In this document: one piece after another, positions 6,542 to 13,695 of the stretch | Layout of the letters: every line of letters starts with the position of its first letter | Position numbering within the stretch: the first letter of the stretch is position 1 | Assembly (NCBI GenBank): GCA_000431515.1 | Contig: HF991301.1 | Coordinates: 1 to 15,191 of the forward strand | DNA length: 15,191 nt | Direction: 5' to 3' | DNA from: Clostridium sp. CAG:632 | Lineage (GTDB): Bacteria > Bacillota > Clostridia > Lachnospirales > Lachnospiraceae | Translations under genes and position numbers: made by a program | Notes under the pieces: generated by a model | What the model saw: only the letters and a program-made list of their open reading frames with translations | Database searches by the model: none | What the model was told of the DNA's origin: nothing

Positions 6542-7798
6542 CTAATCCTCCTTAAAAATATCAATACTCTTCAAGGTAGGAATCGCACCATACTTTCCTA
6601 TCAGATAATTCTTCTCATAGCTTTCATCCTTACGGATACGAGTGCCATCCTCGTTTACGAAATCTGCCAATGAGTATAGTGTAGATACACCCTCTTCATC
6701 CTTCTCCACAAACCAAATTTCATCACGGCGCAATAGCTGATTAGACAGCTGCCATGTATCGTGAGTTGTAAATACAAGCTGAGCGTGGTTAGTGTTAATT
6801 TCCGGATTCAAGAATGTAAGCAAGAAGTTTCTTACAAGTAACGGATGCAAACGAGCATTTAATTCATCAATGAAAAACACACTGCCCTTCTCCAATACTT
6901 CCTGCAATTCCGGATACAACGCAAACATCTTCAATGTACCCGCTGATTCTAACTCCAATGGAATTTCCGCCAGTTCATCCGAACCAATCATCTTATGAAG
7001 TGCGTGAATCTTGTACTTTTCTTCCTTGGAATCTCCTTCCTGAGGGACCTTTTCAATCTTGAAATCTCTGATATGCTCATCAAAAGATGCAAAATATTCC
7101 ACAACCTTCTGCTGAACATTTTTATCACTTACAAAACCCTTAGGCAATCTGCGAGACATAAAGAAATTTGTAACAGGATCTCCAAAATCCGCAAACTCAT
7201 TTGCAAGAAACCAATCTCTGATATCCTTACATTTACCAATCTTTAACTTCGCTCCCAAAGAGATAATAAGCACCTGCTTTTCCAATGCCACCTGAATATT
7301 ATCCCTGCTGCTTTTCGGAAAACCGGACAAATCTAATTCATCTGCATTACGATAAAAAACCAGACTGTACTTTCTTGCAGTCTTTGCCTTAGAATTTAAC
7401 CATTCTTCTGTTACACCTTCTTTGTCTATGCAGAATCCGTAATTATATGTCTTTTCCGCCTTATCTCCCGGCAATGTAAAATATACTTCAAAACTGGACT
7501 CCGCATTTGCTGATGTCGTATCAAACAAAAATGGAGTCGGTCTGAAATACTCAAATTTTTCTTCTTCATCACCGTACTTAAATGAATCTACGACATAATC
7601 AGTCATATATTCAAAAGCGTTGTATATATTAGACTTTCCACTTGCATTTGCACCATAAATGGCAGCAACCGGCAAAATTTTCTCGCTACCAATAGACACA
7701 ACTCTATCTGAGAACTCTGTCATCTTTGCCGCAGACAAATCCAAAGTAGCCTCTTCTCTAAATGATTTGAAATTTTTAAAATTAAATTGAATTAACAT
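6542..7798 (-). CDS. AAA/ABC-type ATPase, RloA/AbiLi-like
   Basis: 418 aa. It starts LIQFNFKNFKSFREEATLDL, the opening of SMC-like/OLD-like AAA_15/AAA_21 ATPases. Walker A is YGANASGKSN (48-57), an ABC-signature-like ESAGTLKMF lies at 284-292, Walker B is FFIDELNARLHP (308-319) and the switch His is in FTTHDTW (343-349). The C-terminus YLIGKYGAIPTLKSIDIF is typical of the RloA group. No TOPRIM domain follows, so the catalytic part is presumably the RloB-like partner. The ATG at 7798 is chosen because it begins the conserved domain and GGTGAGG lies upstream; the ATG at 7891 would add 31 residues crossing the promoter. First gene of the four-gene unit, with its own promoter. Predicted role: sensing phage infection and activating RloB. 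Confidence 0.88.
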   Translation of the reverse strand: MLIQFNFKNFKSFREEATLDLSAAKMTEFSDRVVSIGSEKILPVAAIYGANASGKSNIYNAFEYMTDYVVDSFKYGDEEEKFEYFRPTPFLFDTTSANAESSFEVYFTLPGDKAEKTYNYGFCIDKEGVTEEWLNSKAKTARKYSLVFYRNADELDLSGFPKSSRDNIQVALEKQVLIISLGAKLKIGKCKDIRDWFLANEFADFGDPVTNFFMSRRLPKGFVSDKNVQQKVVEYFASFDEHIRDFKIEKVPQEGDSKEEKYKIHALHKMIGSDELAEIPLELESAGTLKMFALYPELQEVLEKGSVFFIDELNARLHPLLVRNFLLTFLNPEINTNHAQLVFTTHDTWQLSNQLLRRDEIWFVEKDEEGVSTLYSLADFVNEDGTRIRKDESYEKNYLIGKYGAIPTLKSIDIFKED

Positions 7799-7829
7799 GA
7801 TTGCTACCTCACCTTCTTTTCTACTTTCT

Positions 7830-7857
7830 ATTATATACAGGTTTTTATAAAAATCAA
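7830..7857 (-). promoter_or_regulatory. Promoter of the ATPase/RloB defence unit
   Basis: On the minus strand TTGATT (7852-7857), a 16-base spacer and TATAAT (7830-7835) lie 31 bases before the ATPase ATG. No other convincing promoter is visible between here and the terminator at 4137-4167, so the four genes are probably one transcript. Confidence 0.65.
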
Positions 7858-7908
7858 CTCTCAAATGTGACTTTTTCTCATTTAATAGCATATTTTCATT
7901 AAAACATC

Positions 7909-7949
7909 AAAAAAATCACCCAACTTGCACTTTGTACAAATTAAGTGAT
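7909..7949 (-). terminator. Rho-independent terminator after the mobC/81-aa unit
   Basis: Arms ATCACCCAACTTG (7915-7927) and CAAATTAAGTGAT (7937-7949) pair over 13 positions around a 9-base loop. Three pairs are G-U wobbles only in minus-strand RNA. Seven T residues follow on that strand. The region 7950-8056 between terminator and gene is AT-rich, with nothing else recognised. Confidence 0.75.
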
Positions 7950-8056
7950 CAAACATTATTTAATCATTATATTATTATTTTTAGCTTATAAATTTGCATG
8001 CTTTTGAACGCTCTATCGTATGTATACATCCCACTCTCGCAGGATGCCGGTAATCC

Positions 8057-8302
8057 TTATGCCGCCTTCTCAAACCGTTTCAGAAATCTTCTCGCATAAG
8101 CCTCATACCGAAGTCTTTTTCCTTCTGCATCATCACACCAAGTTTCCGGTTCATACTGAATCTCTACGGCGATGTCTCGCAAAACCAGTGCTCCGTACTT
8201 CTCCATCATCTCGGCTAGGAATGTGCAGCAGCATTCAAATTCCTTGTTCAAATCTTCCCTCCTTCCATACTCGCTTCTGCATCTTTTCGTCCGATAAGTC
8301 AT
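8057..8302 (-). CDS. Small conserved-looking protein of mobile elements, unknown function
   Basis: 81 aa, predicted soluble and helical: REDLNKEFECCCTFLAEMME and KYGALVLRDIA, then a charged C-terminus RLRYEAYARRFLKRFEKAA. Three successive Cys residues (about 24-26) are notable but form no known metal motif. The start at 8302 has AAGGAG six bases upstream. It follows mobC by 73 bases, in the place where a relaxase gene would normally stand, and is followed by a terminator. I believe similar short proteins occur next to mobilization genes in Lachnospiraceae elements, but that is recollection only. Function unknown. Confidence 0.7.
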   Translation of the reverse strand: MTYRTKRCRSEYGRREDLNKEFECCCTFLAEMMEKYGALVLRDIAVEIQYEPETWCDDAEGKRLRYEAYARRFLKRFEKAA

Positions 8303-8320
8303 CTATGACTCCTTGCCTTA

Positions 8321-8349
8321 ATGATACAACTATGGATTGGAAAAAGCAA
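8321..8349 (-). promoter_or_regulatory. Possible promoter for the 81-aa gene
   Basis: TTGCTT (8344-8349), 17 bases, TATCAT (8321-8326) on the minus strand, 18 bases before the ATG. The match is moderate; read-through from mobC is equally possible. Confidence 0.4.
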
Positions 8350-8375
8350 TGATTCCGGTGAGAAAAAATTTCCTC

Positions 8376-8723
8376 TTACTCGTTTCCAAACTTTCCTTCG
8401 TTTACGGTCTTATATACGTTGTTCACTTCCGTATTCAGTTTGCGCATATAAACTACCAGACGCTCTTTGTCAGCCTCTGAATATATGCCGGAATTATGAT
8501 TGTGAACAATCTGGTTAATATTGGTACCTATATGATTTACCTCATTAATAAGCTCCCGCAACAATACCCTAATCTCCGGATAATCGCTTGGCTTCTGAGA
8601 TATCATAAGTCTCAGATATTCTGACTCTGTCATGTTGGCCTGCTGTGCTTTATCTGCCAGCATTGATGCTTCTCTTGGACTTAACCGGAACTTCTTCACC
8701 AGACTTAATTTTTCTTGAGACAT
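8376..8723 (-). CDS. mobC: MobC-family mobilization accessory protein
   Basis: 115 aa with both MobC landmarks: an N-terminal ribbon-helix-helix-like part (VKKFRLSPREASMLADKAQQ, then MTESEYLRLMI) and the C-terminal signature LINEVNHIGTNINQIVHNHN, close to the family pattern LxxEINxIGNNINQIA. MobC binds oriT and helps the relaxase open the DNA at nic during conjugative mobilization. The start at 8723 has GGGAGG seven bases upstream; the longer frame from 8813 crosses the repeat array and is rejected. An oriT-like segment and repeats lie directly upstream. A relaxase gene should follow on the same strand but is absent. The element may rely on a relaxase in trans or be defective. MobC may also bind the upstream repeats and repress its own gene. 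Confidence 0.88.
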   Translation of the reverse strand: MSQEKLSLVKKFRLSPREASMLADKAQQANMTESEYLRLMISQKPSDYPEIRVLLRELINEVNHIGTNINQIVHNHNSGIYSEADKERLVVYMRKLNTEVNNVYKTVNEGKFGNE

Positions 8724-8743
8724 CCTATTGCCTCCCTTCTGTA

Positions 8744-8939
8744 AGTATGTTGGAAATTCATATCGGAATCGTATTTTTATGTTAGAAATTCCGACATACT
8801 TTCCATTTTTCATATTGGAATTTTGCGTCGGCCTAAAAAACTCAAAATTCTAGTATGTTGGAAATCTATGTTGGAATTGCATTTTTATGTTGGAAATTTT
8901 GACATACTTATTAATTTCTATGTTGGAAATTCCGACATA
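8744..8939. repeat. Repeat array upstream of mobC: eight TATGTTGGAA-like units in two 56-bp blocks plus a single unit
   Basis: TATGTTGGAA occurs exactly at 8746, 8854, 8867, 8886 and 8919, with variants at 8759 (CATATCGGAA), 8778 (TATGTTAGAA) and 8811 (CATATTGGAA). Two 56-bp blocks (8744-8799 and 8852-8907) align without gaps at 47 of 56 positions, and all nine differences are transitions. Each block can fold because its start AGTATGTTGGAA faces a partner at its end (TTCCGACATACT, or TTTTGACATACT). A further imperfect palindrome is at 8919-8939. Likely binding sites for MobC or another repressor, or an origin-type structure. Confidence 0.85.
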
Positions 8940-9002
8940 CCTACGGTTTTAGCAAAAAATCACAGAAAATACACCTTTTCTGATGCCAAAAAAAGTTCTC
9001 CG

Positions 9003-9083
9003 GGTGTCTTTCGCAAGATACGCATTTTGTGGCCACAAGCCATTTTCATGCATCTTGTTAGGGGAATCCCCTAAAACCCCTGA
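9003..9083. other. oriT-like segment (candidate nick region)
   Basis: A perfect inverted repeat TAGGGG-AAT-CCCCTA (9059-9073) abuts CATCTTG (9051-9057) on the plus strand. A second candidate, GTATCTTGCG, reads on the minus strand at 9012-9021. Both resemble the (C/T)ATC(C/T)TG core cut by IncP/MobP-type relaxases. The place, just upstream of mobC and between two repeat arrays, is typical for oriT. The nick strand and site are not determinable from sequence alone. Confidence 0.45.
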
Positions 9084-9094
9084 TATTCTCATAG

Positions 9095-9264
9095 GTGCGC
9101 CACTTTTTGACGCACTTTTGGGGAAAGTACGCCACTTTTGGCACACCTTTTTTGAAGATAATTTTTCGCGCCTTGGATGGTGTGTCACTTTTTGACACCC
9201 TTTTCGGAAAAGTGCTCCACTTTTTGACACACCTTTTGAAAAATGGCTCCACTTTTTGACGCAC
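9095..9264. repeat. Iteron-like array of five ~21-bp units, mostly 32-bp spacing
   Basis: Units at 9095, 9127, 9180, 9212 and 9244 share the core CCACTTTTTGAC (variants CCACTTTTGGC and TCACTTTTTGAC) flanked by GTG(C/T)G- and -(C/A)CAC-like arms, so each is also a weak inverted repeat. Spacing is 32, 53, 32 and 32 bases: about three helical turns, with one 21-base insertion. The short frames here on both strands are translations of the repeat, not genes. The layout resembles replication-initiator iterons, but no Rep gene is in the window. Confidence 0.85.
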
Positions 9265-9341
9265 CTTTTCAAATTCACAAGTATCATTCAGAAACTACGT
9301 CTTCAATAATCTGCTTATCCATTTTATTGCTTACCTATGTA

Positions 9342-10619
9342 TTACCGAAACACGTACATCATAATATATTCTTCTTCGTTTTCATCAATAATCTCGAAGC
9401 CAACATTTTTGTACATCTTCACTGCATAGTTTGCTTTCTGTACTGCCAAGGAAGTTTTCTGATACCCTCTTTCTTTTAACTCTTCCAACATCCGTTTCAT
9501 CAGCATAGTTCCAATCCCAAGACCTCGATACTCTTTATATAACGATATGGCAAAAGACGGAACACCATCTTCTACATGTCCATAATCATCCATATTACGA
9601 ACCCAGACAGCGCCGACTATCTTTTTGTCAACTTCAGCAACAAAACAAATATCTCCTTCCTGCTTGCCAAAATCCTGCACATAAATCTGTAATTCTGGTG
9701 CATTTATAATCTCTTTTGGCGGTGCATCTACACCTTCTGGAATGAAAATTGCTTCATACAGGAAATCATCCAGCAATGCTATTTCCTTGTTATTCATATG
9801 CCTTATATTATAACTGATTTTATTATGAAAACCAATCAAAGTTCTAATTTGATTTACATCATATTCTTTAGCTGGAAGAATAACTGCATTTTTACCTATT
9901 ATTTCTTTTACTATACGTAATTCTAACTCTTGCCTGTGTTTAAAATGACTGATCATATCCTCAAAAGCACTACATTCATGTTTCCTCCCATAAGGAGAGT
10001 TCACCAAATATTCTAACATCATCTGATACCATAACTCATTTCCATTCTCATCACAGCGTTCTTTTTGAATTATTTTAATATTCTCTTCCAACTTATCACT
10101 ATAGAGATAAAATAATATAAACTTCTTTGCATCAATGCACCTAAACAAATTGCGATAGAACTCTATAATTTCTTCATCACTAAGCATATGAAACAAAATT
10201 AAATCCTCTATTACATTTTGAAAGAAAGAACATTCAAATAAATATCCTGTATCTGTAAAATTTTTAAACCTTGTTACTATAATTTCCTTTAGCTCCGCCA
10301 AAGTTTTTCGCCCATTATAGACTTCATAATTCTCCAAATCTTTATAAAATCCCGGAATATCCGTAATTATCTTAGTGTAAGTAATGATATAATTCTCTTG
10401 TTCCCTAACTGTATTTTTTATAATTTCATCCCTTATCGAATTGTATTTTTGCAAAACAGCCTCATATTCCTTCTTCGACATTAAAGCACACCAAGCCAAT
10501 TCTATCGGAGAATAATCTCCTTCCCTACATACATGTAACTCAGGATTAAACTTCACAATATTATTTATCAGCGTGCTTTTTCCTGATCCTTGAATACCTT
10601 CTACAAATATATTTTTCAT
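9342..10619 (-). CDS. P-loop nucleotide-binding domain fused to a GNAT acetyltransferase
   Basis: 425 aa. The N-terminus MKNIFVEGIQGSGKSTLINN has a kinase-type Walker A (8-16), as in thymidylate/deoxynucleoside kinase-like P-loop proteins. Residues to about 270 form one helical domain with no second motif I can name. The C-terminal ~150 residues are GNAT: ISYNIRHMNNKEIALLDDF, CFVAEVDKKIVGAVWVRN, the acetyl-CoA loop YRGLGIGTMLMKR (364-376) and NYAVKMYKNVGFEI. AAAGGAG lies 9 bases before the ATG. It starts 20 bases after the ABC-F gene and probably shares its attenuated transcript. Drug modification by acetylation or phosphorylation is a natural guess from that linkage, but the substrate is unknown. 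The two-domain fusion is unusual and looks genuine, without an internal start or frameshift. Confidence 0.8.
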   Translation of the reverse strand: MKNIFVEGIQGSGKSTLINNIVKFNPELHVCREGDYSPIELAWCALMSKKEYEAVLQKYNSIRDEIIKNTVREQENYIITYTKIITDIPGFYKDLENYEVYNGRKTLAELKEIIVTRFKNFTDTGYLFECSFFQNVIEDLILFHMLSDEEIIEFYRNLFRCIDAKKFILFYLYSDKLEENIKIIQKERCDENGNELWYQMMLEYLVNSPYGRKHECSAFEDMISHFKHRQELELRIVKEIIGKNAVILPAKEYDVNQIRTLIGFHNKISYNIRHMNNKEIALLDDFLYEAIFIPEGVDAPPKEIINAPELQIYVQDFGKQEGDICFVAEVDKKIVGAVWVRNMDDYGHVEDGVPSFAISLYKEYRGLGIGTMLMKRMLEELKERGYQKTSLAVQKANYAVKMYKNVGFEIIDENEEEYIMMYVFR

Positions 10620-10639
10620 AAAGCAAATCTCCTTTCAAA

Positions 10640-12163
10640 TTATAATTCAATTACCTTAGTTGCTATTTTTTCGCAAAATTTCCTGTCATGTTCAACAAAT
10701 AGCATGGTTGGCTCATACTTTAAAATTAATCTTTCTAACTGCATCCGCGAAAAAATATCAATGTAATTTAATGGTTCATCCCAAATATAAAGGTGTGCCG
10801 GTGTAAGTAAACTAGTCGCCAACAAAACTTTCTTTTTCTGGCCTTCCGAGTAAGTTTCCATATTTTTAGTAAACTGCTCTCGTCCAAAATCAAGCTGCCG
10901 AAGTATGGCACAAAATAAACTCCTATCCAAATCATGCGTTTTACAATAATTTGTAACATTACCTTTAATTCCGATTGTCTCCTGACCAACATATGAAATA
11001 ACAAGACCACTTGCCACCTCACATAGTCCTTCTTCAATTATACAAACACCTATATTGGAATTACATTTTTCTAGGATTTTTCTAATAATTGTTGTCTTTC
11101 CACTTCCATTTTTTCCGGATAATACAACACGATCACCCTTTTTAATGTCAAAAGACAGCCCTTGAAACACTGGTTTATCTGAGTCTTTATATTGCAAACT
11201 ATACTCTTTTACATTAACAAGACTATTTTTGTAATGAACAAGCTGAAACAACTTTAAATCTTTAAGATATTCTATATCTTCTAAAAGACCCTCCTTTTCC
11301 TCAATCTCTCTTTCAATTCGTTTTTCCATCTGCTTTACACGCCTCTGCATCTTTTTTGTTTTGGCTCCTATAAAACTTCTTGTGCTTAAGCATCTGTCAT
11401 GTTCTTTTATCGGATCAAATCCTATTTTGGTGCGTTCATTTTTATCTGCCCACTTAGCAACCTGTTCTGCCGCATGGTTCAACTTTTGAATCTCCTTTCG
11501 GTGTTTCTCATTTTGTGCTATCGCAAATTTATCTTTACGTTGCTTATTCTCCCACCAGACCGAAAAATTACCATTTTGTACTTCGATACTGCAACGATTC
11601 AATACCAGACAATGATCTGTGCATGCATTCAACAAATCTCTGTCATGAGAAACCAGTATAAAACCCTTTTTAGAAGCTAAATACACCTTCACACACTCCC
11701 TTGCATTTTGGTCAAGATGATTCGTCGGTTCATCAATTAATAAAAACTCATTTTCCTGTGAAAACAAAACTGCAAGTAATATCTTTGTACACTCTCCGGG
11801 ACTTAAGGTACAATAAGGTCTATACAAAATCTCTGAACTTTCCGATAGCTCTTCCAACTCACAAATTACTCTCCATATTTCACACCCCGGCTTCAAATCT
11901 TCCATAAATTCTGCCACAGGCATTTGCTTTTGGTATTCTGCAATTTCATAAGGAAAATAATCAAACTTCGTTGATGCACTTATGGAACCTGTAAACTGAT
12001 ATTTTCCAAGTAATAAATTTAAAAAAGTTGTCTTCCCTTTTCCATTTCTACCAATAAAACCTAGTTTCCAATTTGTATCAATCGAAAATGAAACATTCTC
12101 AAAAACATAATCAAAACTCCCTTCATATCCAAAGGTGAGATTATTTATACTAATTTGTGCCAT
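10640..12163 (-). CDS. ABC-F ribosomal protection protein, Lsa/Vga-like
   Basis: 507 aa with two ABC domains and no membrane segment. Domain 1: Walker A IGRNGKGKTTF (37-47), signature LSPGECTK (120-127), Walker B FLLIDEPTNHLD (140-151), switch SHDRD. Domain 2: LSGKNGSGKTT (348-358), YSEGQKKKVLLA (438-449), LYIWDEPLNYIDIFSR (458-473), FVEHDRKF (489-496). The long basic/acidic linker (about 205-310) is the part that reaches into the ribosome. The IWDEPLNYID form of Walker B2 is typical of antibiotic-resistance ABC-F proteins (Lsa, Vga, Sal), which free ribosomes from lincosamides, pleuromutilins and streptogramin A. The start at 12163 has AGGAGG seven bases upstream; the longer frame to 12214 crosses the terminator. 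Expression is probably controlled by the leader attenuator. The exact resistance spectrum cannot be read from sequence. Confidence 0.88.
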   Translation of the reverse strand: MAQISINNLTFGYEGSFDYVFENVSFSIDTNWKLGFIGRNGKGKTTFLNLLLGKYQFTGSISASTKFDYFPYEIAEYQKQMPVAEFMEDLKPGCEIWRVICELEELSESSEILYRPYCTLSPGECTKILLAVLFSQENEFLLIDEPTNHLDQNARECVKVYLASKKGFILVSHDRDLLNACTDHCLVLNRCSIEVQNGNFSVWWENKQRKDKFAIAQNEKHRKEIQKLNHAAEQVAKWADKNERTKIGFDPIKEHDRCLSTRSFIGAKTKKMQRRVKQMEKRIEREIEEKEGLLEDIEYLKDLKLFQLVHYKNSLVNVKEYSLQYKDSDKPVFQGLSFDIKKGDRVVLSGKNGSGKTTIIRKILEKCNSNIGVCIIEEGLCEVASGLVISYVGQETIGIKGNVTNYCKTHDLDRSLFCAILRQLDFGREQFTKNMETYSEGQKKKVLLATSLLTPAHLYIWDEPLNYIDIFSRMQLERLILKYEPTMLFVEHDRKFCEKIATKVIEL

Positions 12164-12186
12164 ATACATTCCTCCTCTCATGGTTA

Positions 12187-12249
12187 CAATAAAAAAAGAA
12201 CCATTCGTTGCCAAACAGTTCCATTACATACTATAACCTCATATGGTTC
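12187..12249 (-). terminator. Intrinsic terminator in the ABC-F leader
   Basis: On the minus strand GAACCAT (12249-12243) pairs with ATGGTTC (12204-12198), which is followed by TTTTTTTATTG. It lies between the promoter and the ABC-F start, so it must be overcome for expression. Bases inside its loop can instead pair with upstream leader segments (see the attenuator entry). Confidence 0.7.
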
Positions 12250-12434
12250 ATCAAAAGAAGGAAATACACCCAACATTGTAATCATTTTTATGCACACAAA
12301 AAGAGAGGTTATGAGAACATAATCCACTTTTGGCAACATGACAAGTAGTATGGGCGATATCGCTCATACTGCATAAACATTCATGTAATCAAAAGTAAAT
12401 TATCTTCTCATCTTTTCACCTCTCTCCTTAAGAT
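12198..12434 (-). promoter_or_regulatory. Leader attenuator of the ABC-F gene
   Basis: The region between promoter and gene holds, in order on the minus strand: a strong ribosome binding site with a three-codon ORF (12400-12411), a hairpin AGTATG-A-GCGATATCGC-C-CATACT (12370-12347), a segment with GTTGCCAAA (12337-12329) and ATAACCTC (12312-12305), and then segments complementary to these, GAGGTTAT (12240-12233) and TTTGGCAAC (12215-12207), lying within the terminator hairpin. Pairing of these segments excludes the terminator, so alternative folds exist. Drug-stalled ribosomes on short leader ORFs switching such folds are established for erm genes and several ABC-F genes; that this one works so is inference. 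Confidence 0.65.
12400..12411 (-). CDS. Three-codon leader peptide ORF (Met-Arg-Arg-stop)
   Basis: ATG-AGA-AGA-TAA, preceded at 7-base spacing by the purine-rich AAGGAGAGAGG, lies about 23 bases after the predicted transcription start. The strong ribosome binding site in front of such a minimal ORF is hard to explain except as a regulatory leader. It would place a ribosome at a fixed position just before the leader hairpins. A second short frame, MNVYAV, begins nearby but lacks a comparable ribosome site. Confidence 0.6.
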   Translation of the reverse strand: MRR

Positions 12435-12440
12435 AAAGCC

Positions 12441-12469
12441 ATTCTAACACTCCGACTTTCCTTTGTCAA
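12441..12469 (-). promoter_or_regulatory. Promoter of the ABC-F/GNAT unit
   Basis: Consensus TTGACA (12464-12469), exactly 17 bases, and TAGAAT (12441-12446) on the minus strand. It is the strongest promoter in the window and begins 12 bases downstream of the preceding gene's stop codon. Confidence 0.8.
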
Positions 12470-12481
12470 CAAAGGAATATA

Positions 12482-12721
12482 CTAATTCAACTCATTCCAC
12501 ACATCCACATAATCCTGCAATCCGCCCGGACGCATTGCAATACTCACATAATTTGCCGGTTCTTTCCTTGCAAGTCTGGCAAGAATCCCCGCATCCGCCG
12601 GCTCATCAAATACGACCTGCTCCTCTACTTTATCACAGTCAATCACAAGTTGCTTGCCATCCATATCTGTCATAATCACTGCATTTCTGGTATCATCATA
12701 AAAGTACAAATTATATTTCAT
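12482..12721 (-). CDS. Small acidic protein of unknown function
   Basis: 79 aa, strongly acidic, with a beta-rich N-terminal half (KYNLYFYDDTRNAVIMTDMD, then KQLVIDCDKVEEQV) and a helical end AGILARLARKEP, finishing YVDVWNELN. It recalls the small DUF6061-type proteins of Clostridia, but I am not sure. GAGGG lies 5-6 bases before the ATG. It follows the DUF1848 gene by 17 bases and closes the methyltransferase operon. Its higher GC and codon use differ from the AT-rich pair before it, so it may come from another source. Confidence 0.6.
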   Translation of the reverse strand: MKYNLYFYDDTRNAVIMTDMDGKQLVIDCDKVEEQVVFDEPADAGILARLARKEPANYVSIAMRPGGLQDYVDVWNELN

Positions 12722-12738
12722 ATAATCCCTCTTTTTCC

Positions 12739-13680
12739 CTAAAGATCAAACAAATTCATCTGATTATTAATAAGTGACTTTACCTTTCTTTCCTTGATTA
12801 CATCTGTGCTATCTATTTCACCAAACAACAAAGGTGATTTGGGATTGTGCATACCAAAATTCTTTTCTACAGTATTTGAACTATAATTTGCATAACAATA
12901 CAAACATCCATTTTTGCATGTATTATAGGCTCCTATATCAATACTTGCCACACATCCACATTCTGTTCTTTGATTTGTGTCTTTATCAACATTAAGTTTA
13001 AATCCGCCAATTCTCTCTATTCGTTCCCTATCAATACAATGAGCATGCTCAACTCCTATATTATGAAAATCTCCAATTTCAGCACAGGTATCAATATACA
13101 ACCCATACTCCTTTGCTATTTCTACAAATCTTTGCAATAATTCTACCTGCATTTCATATGTATCTTTGACAATACTTAAGGGCTTTACATTTCGCTCTGT
13201 ATTTCTATACATATCCATAAAGCTCACAGTACACTTCTCCGTATAATCACCCAATTTTGAAGCTAATACTTCAAAATACTTACAATGATACTCTATTGAG
13301 TACTGCTCATTAAAGAATATCGGATCATATCTCCATATAACCTTTTCTTTTCCAATTTCTTTGGATAACTGTTGAAATGTCGGAATAATAATTTTATTTT
13401 TTGATGGTAAATTCCTTTCTACATCAGGACCATACGCACTTAATGTAAATTGAAAATAATATGTATAATCATTAATTTGATCCAAGTATGACAACATTGG
13501 AGTTGGATTTTTTGTCCAAAATACGATTGCATCAACAACATCTGGAGATAAATCTATCTTACTTACCTGATGTATATTCATCGGATTTCTAACCAATACA
13601 TATTTCTCTTTTAATCTATTAACCAACCATTCCGAATAGTAAGACGGTATATCTGTACGTCTACTTGCACTAATAATCAT
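12739..13680 (-). CDS. DUF1848 family protein, radical-SAM-like cysteine motif
   Basis: 313 aa with clear DUF1848 blocks: MIISASRRTDIPSYYSEW (1-18), YVLVRNPMN, VDAIVFWTKNPTPM (49-62), YYFQFTLSAYG and KVIWRYDPIFF (113-123). Near the C-terminus CGC (241-243) is followed by CKNGCLYCYANY (255-266), a Cx3Cx2C arrangement like that binding the 4Fe-4S cluster of radical SAM enzymes, though it lies late in the chain. The last residues are NQMNLFDL, resembling a sliding-clamp-binding QxxLF peptide. The biochemical role of DUF1848 is unknown to me; an Fe-S enzyme acting on nucleic acid is a reasonable inference. The start at 13680 has GCAGGAG nine bases upstream; the alternative at 13689 overlaps the ribosome site. 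The preceding methyltransferase stop lies 15 bases before the start, indicating an operon. Confidence 0.82.
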   Translation of the reverse strand: MIISASRRTDIPSYYSEWLVNRLKEKYVLVRNPMNIHQVSKIDLSPDVVDAIVFWTKNPTPMLSYLDQINDYTYYFQFTLSAYGPDVERNLPSKNKIIIPTFQQLSKEIGKEKVIWRYDPIFFNEQYSIEYHCKYFEVLASKLGDYTEKCTVSFMDMYRNTERNVKPLSIVKDTYEMQVELLQRFVEIAKEYGLYIDTCAEIGDFHNIGVEHAHCIDRERIERIGGFKLNVDKDTNQRTECGCVASIDIGAYNTCKNGCLYCYANYSSNTVEKNFGMHNPKSPLLFGEIDSTDVIKERKVKSLINNQMNLFDL

Positions 13681-13695
13681 TTCTATCATCTCCTG

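Noticed and set aside
8744..9264. CRISPR array
   Set aside because: Repeats are degenerate, units overlap or are separated by non-unique sequence of uneven length, and no cas genes are present.
8949..9287. Overlapping frames of about 68-112 codons on both strands at the iteron array, with repeated KSG/KW motifs
   Set aside because: They are translations of the 32-base repeat through several frames, without ribosome binding sites or family resemblance.
9290..9328. Minus-strand 12-codon frame MDKQIIEDVVSE after the GNAT gene, considered as a rep gene remnant
   Set aside because: Too short to assign and without a convincing ribosome binding site.
12372..12392. Second leader peptide MNVYAV upstream of the ABC-F gene
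   Set aside because: It has no good ribosome binding site and ends within the leader hairpin; the three-codon ORF is much better supported.
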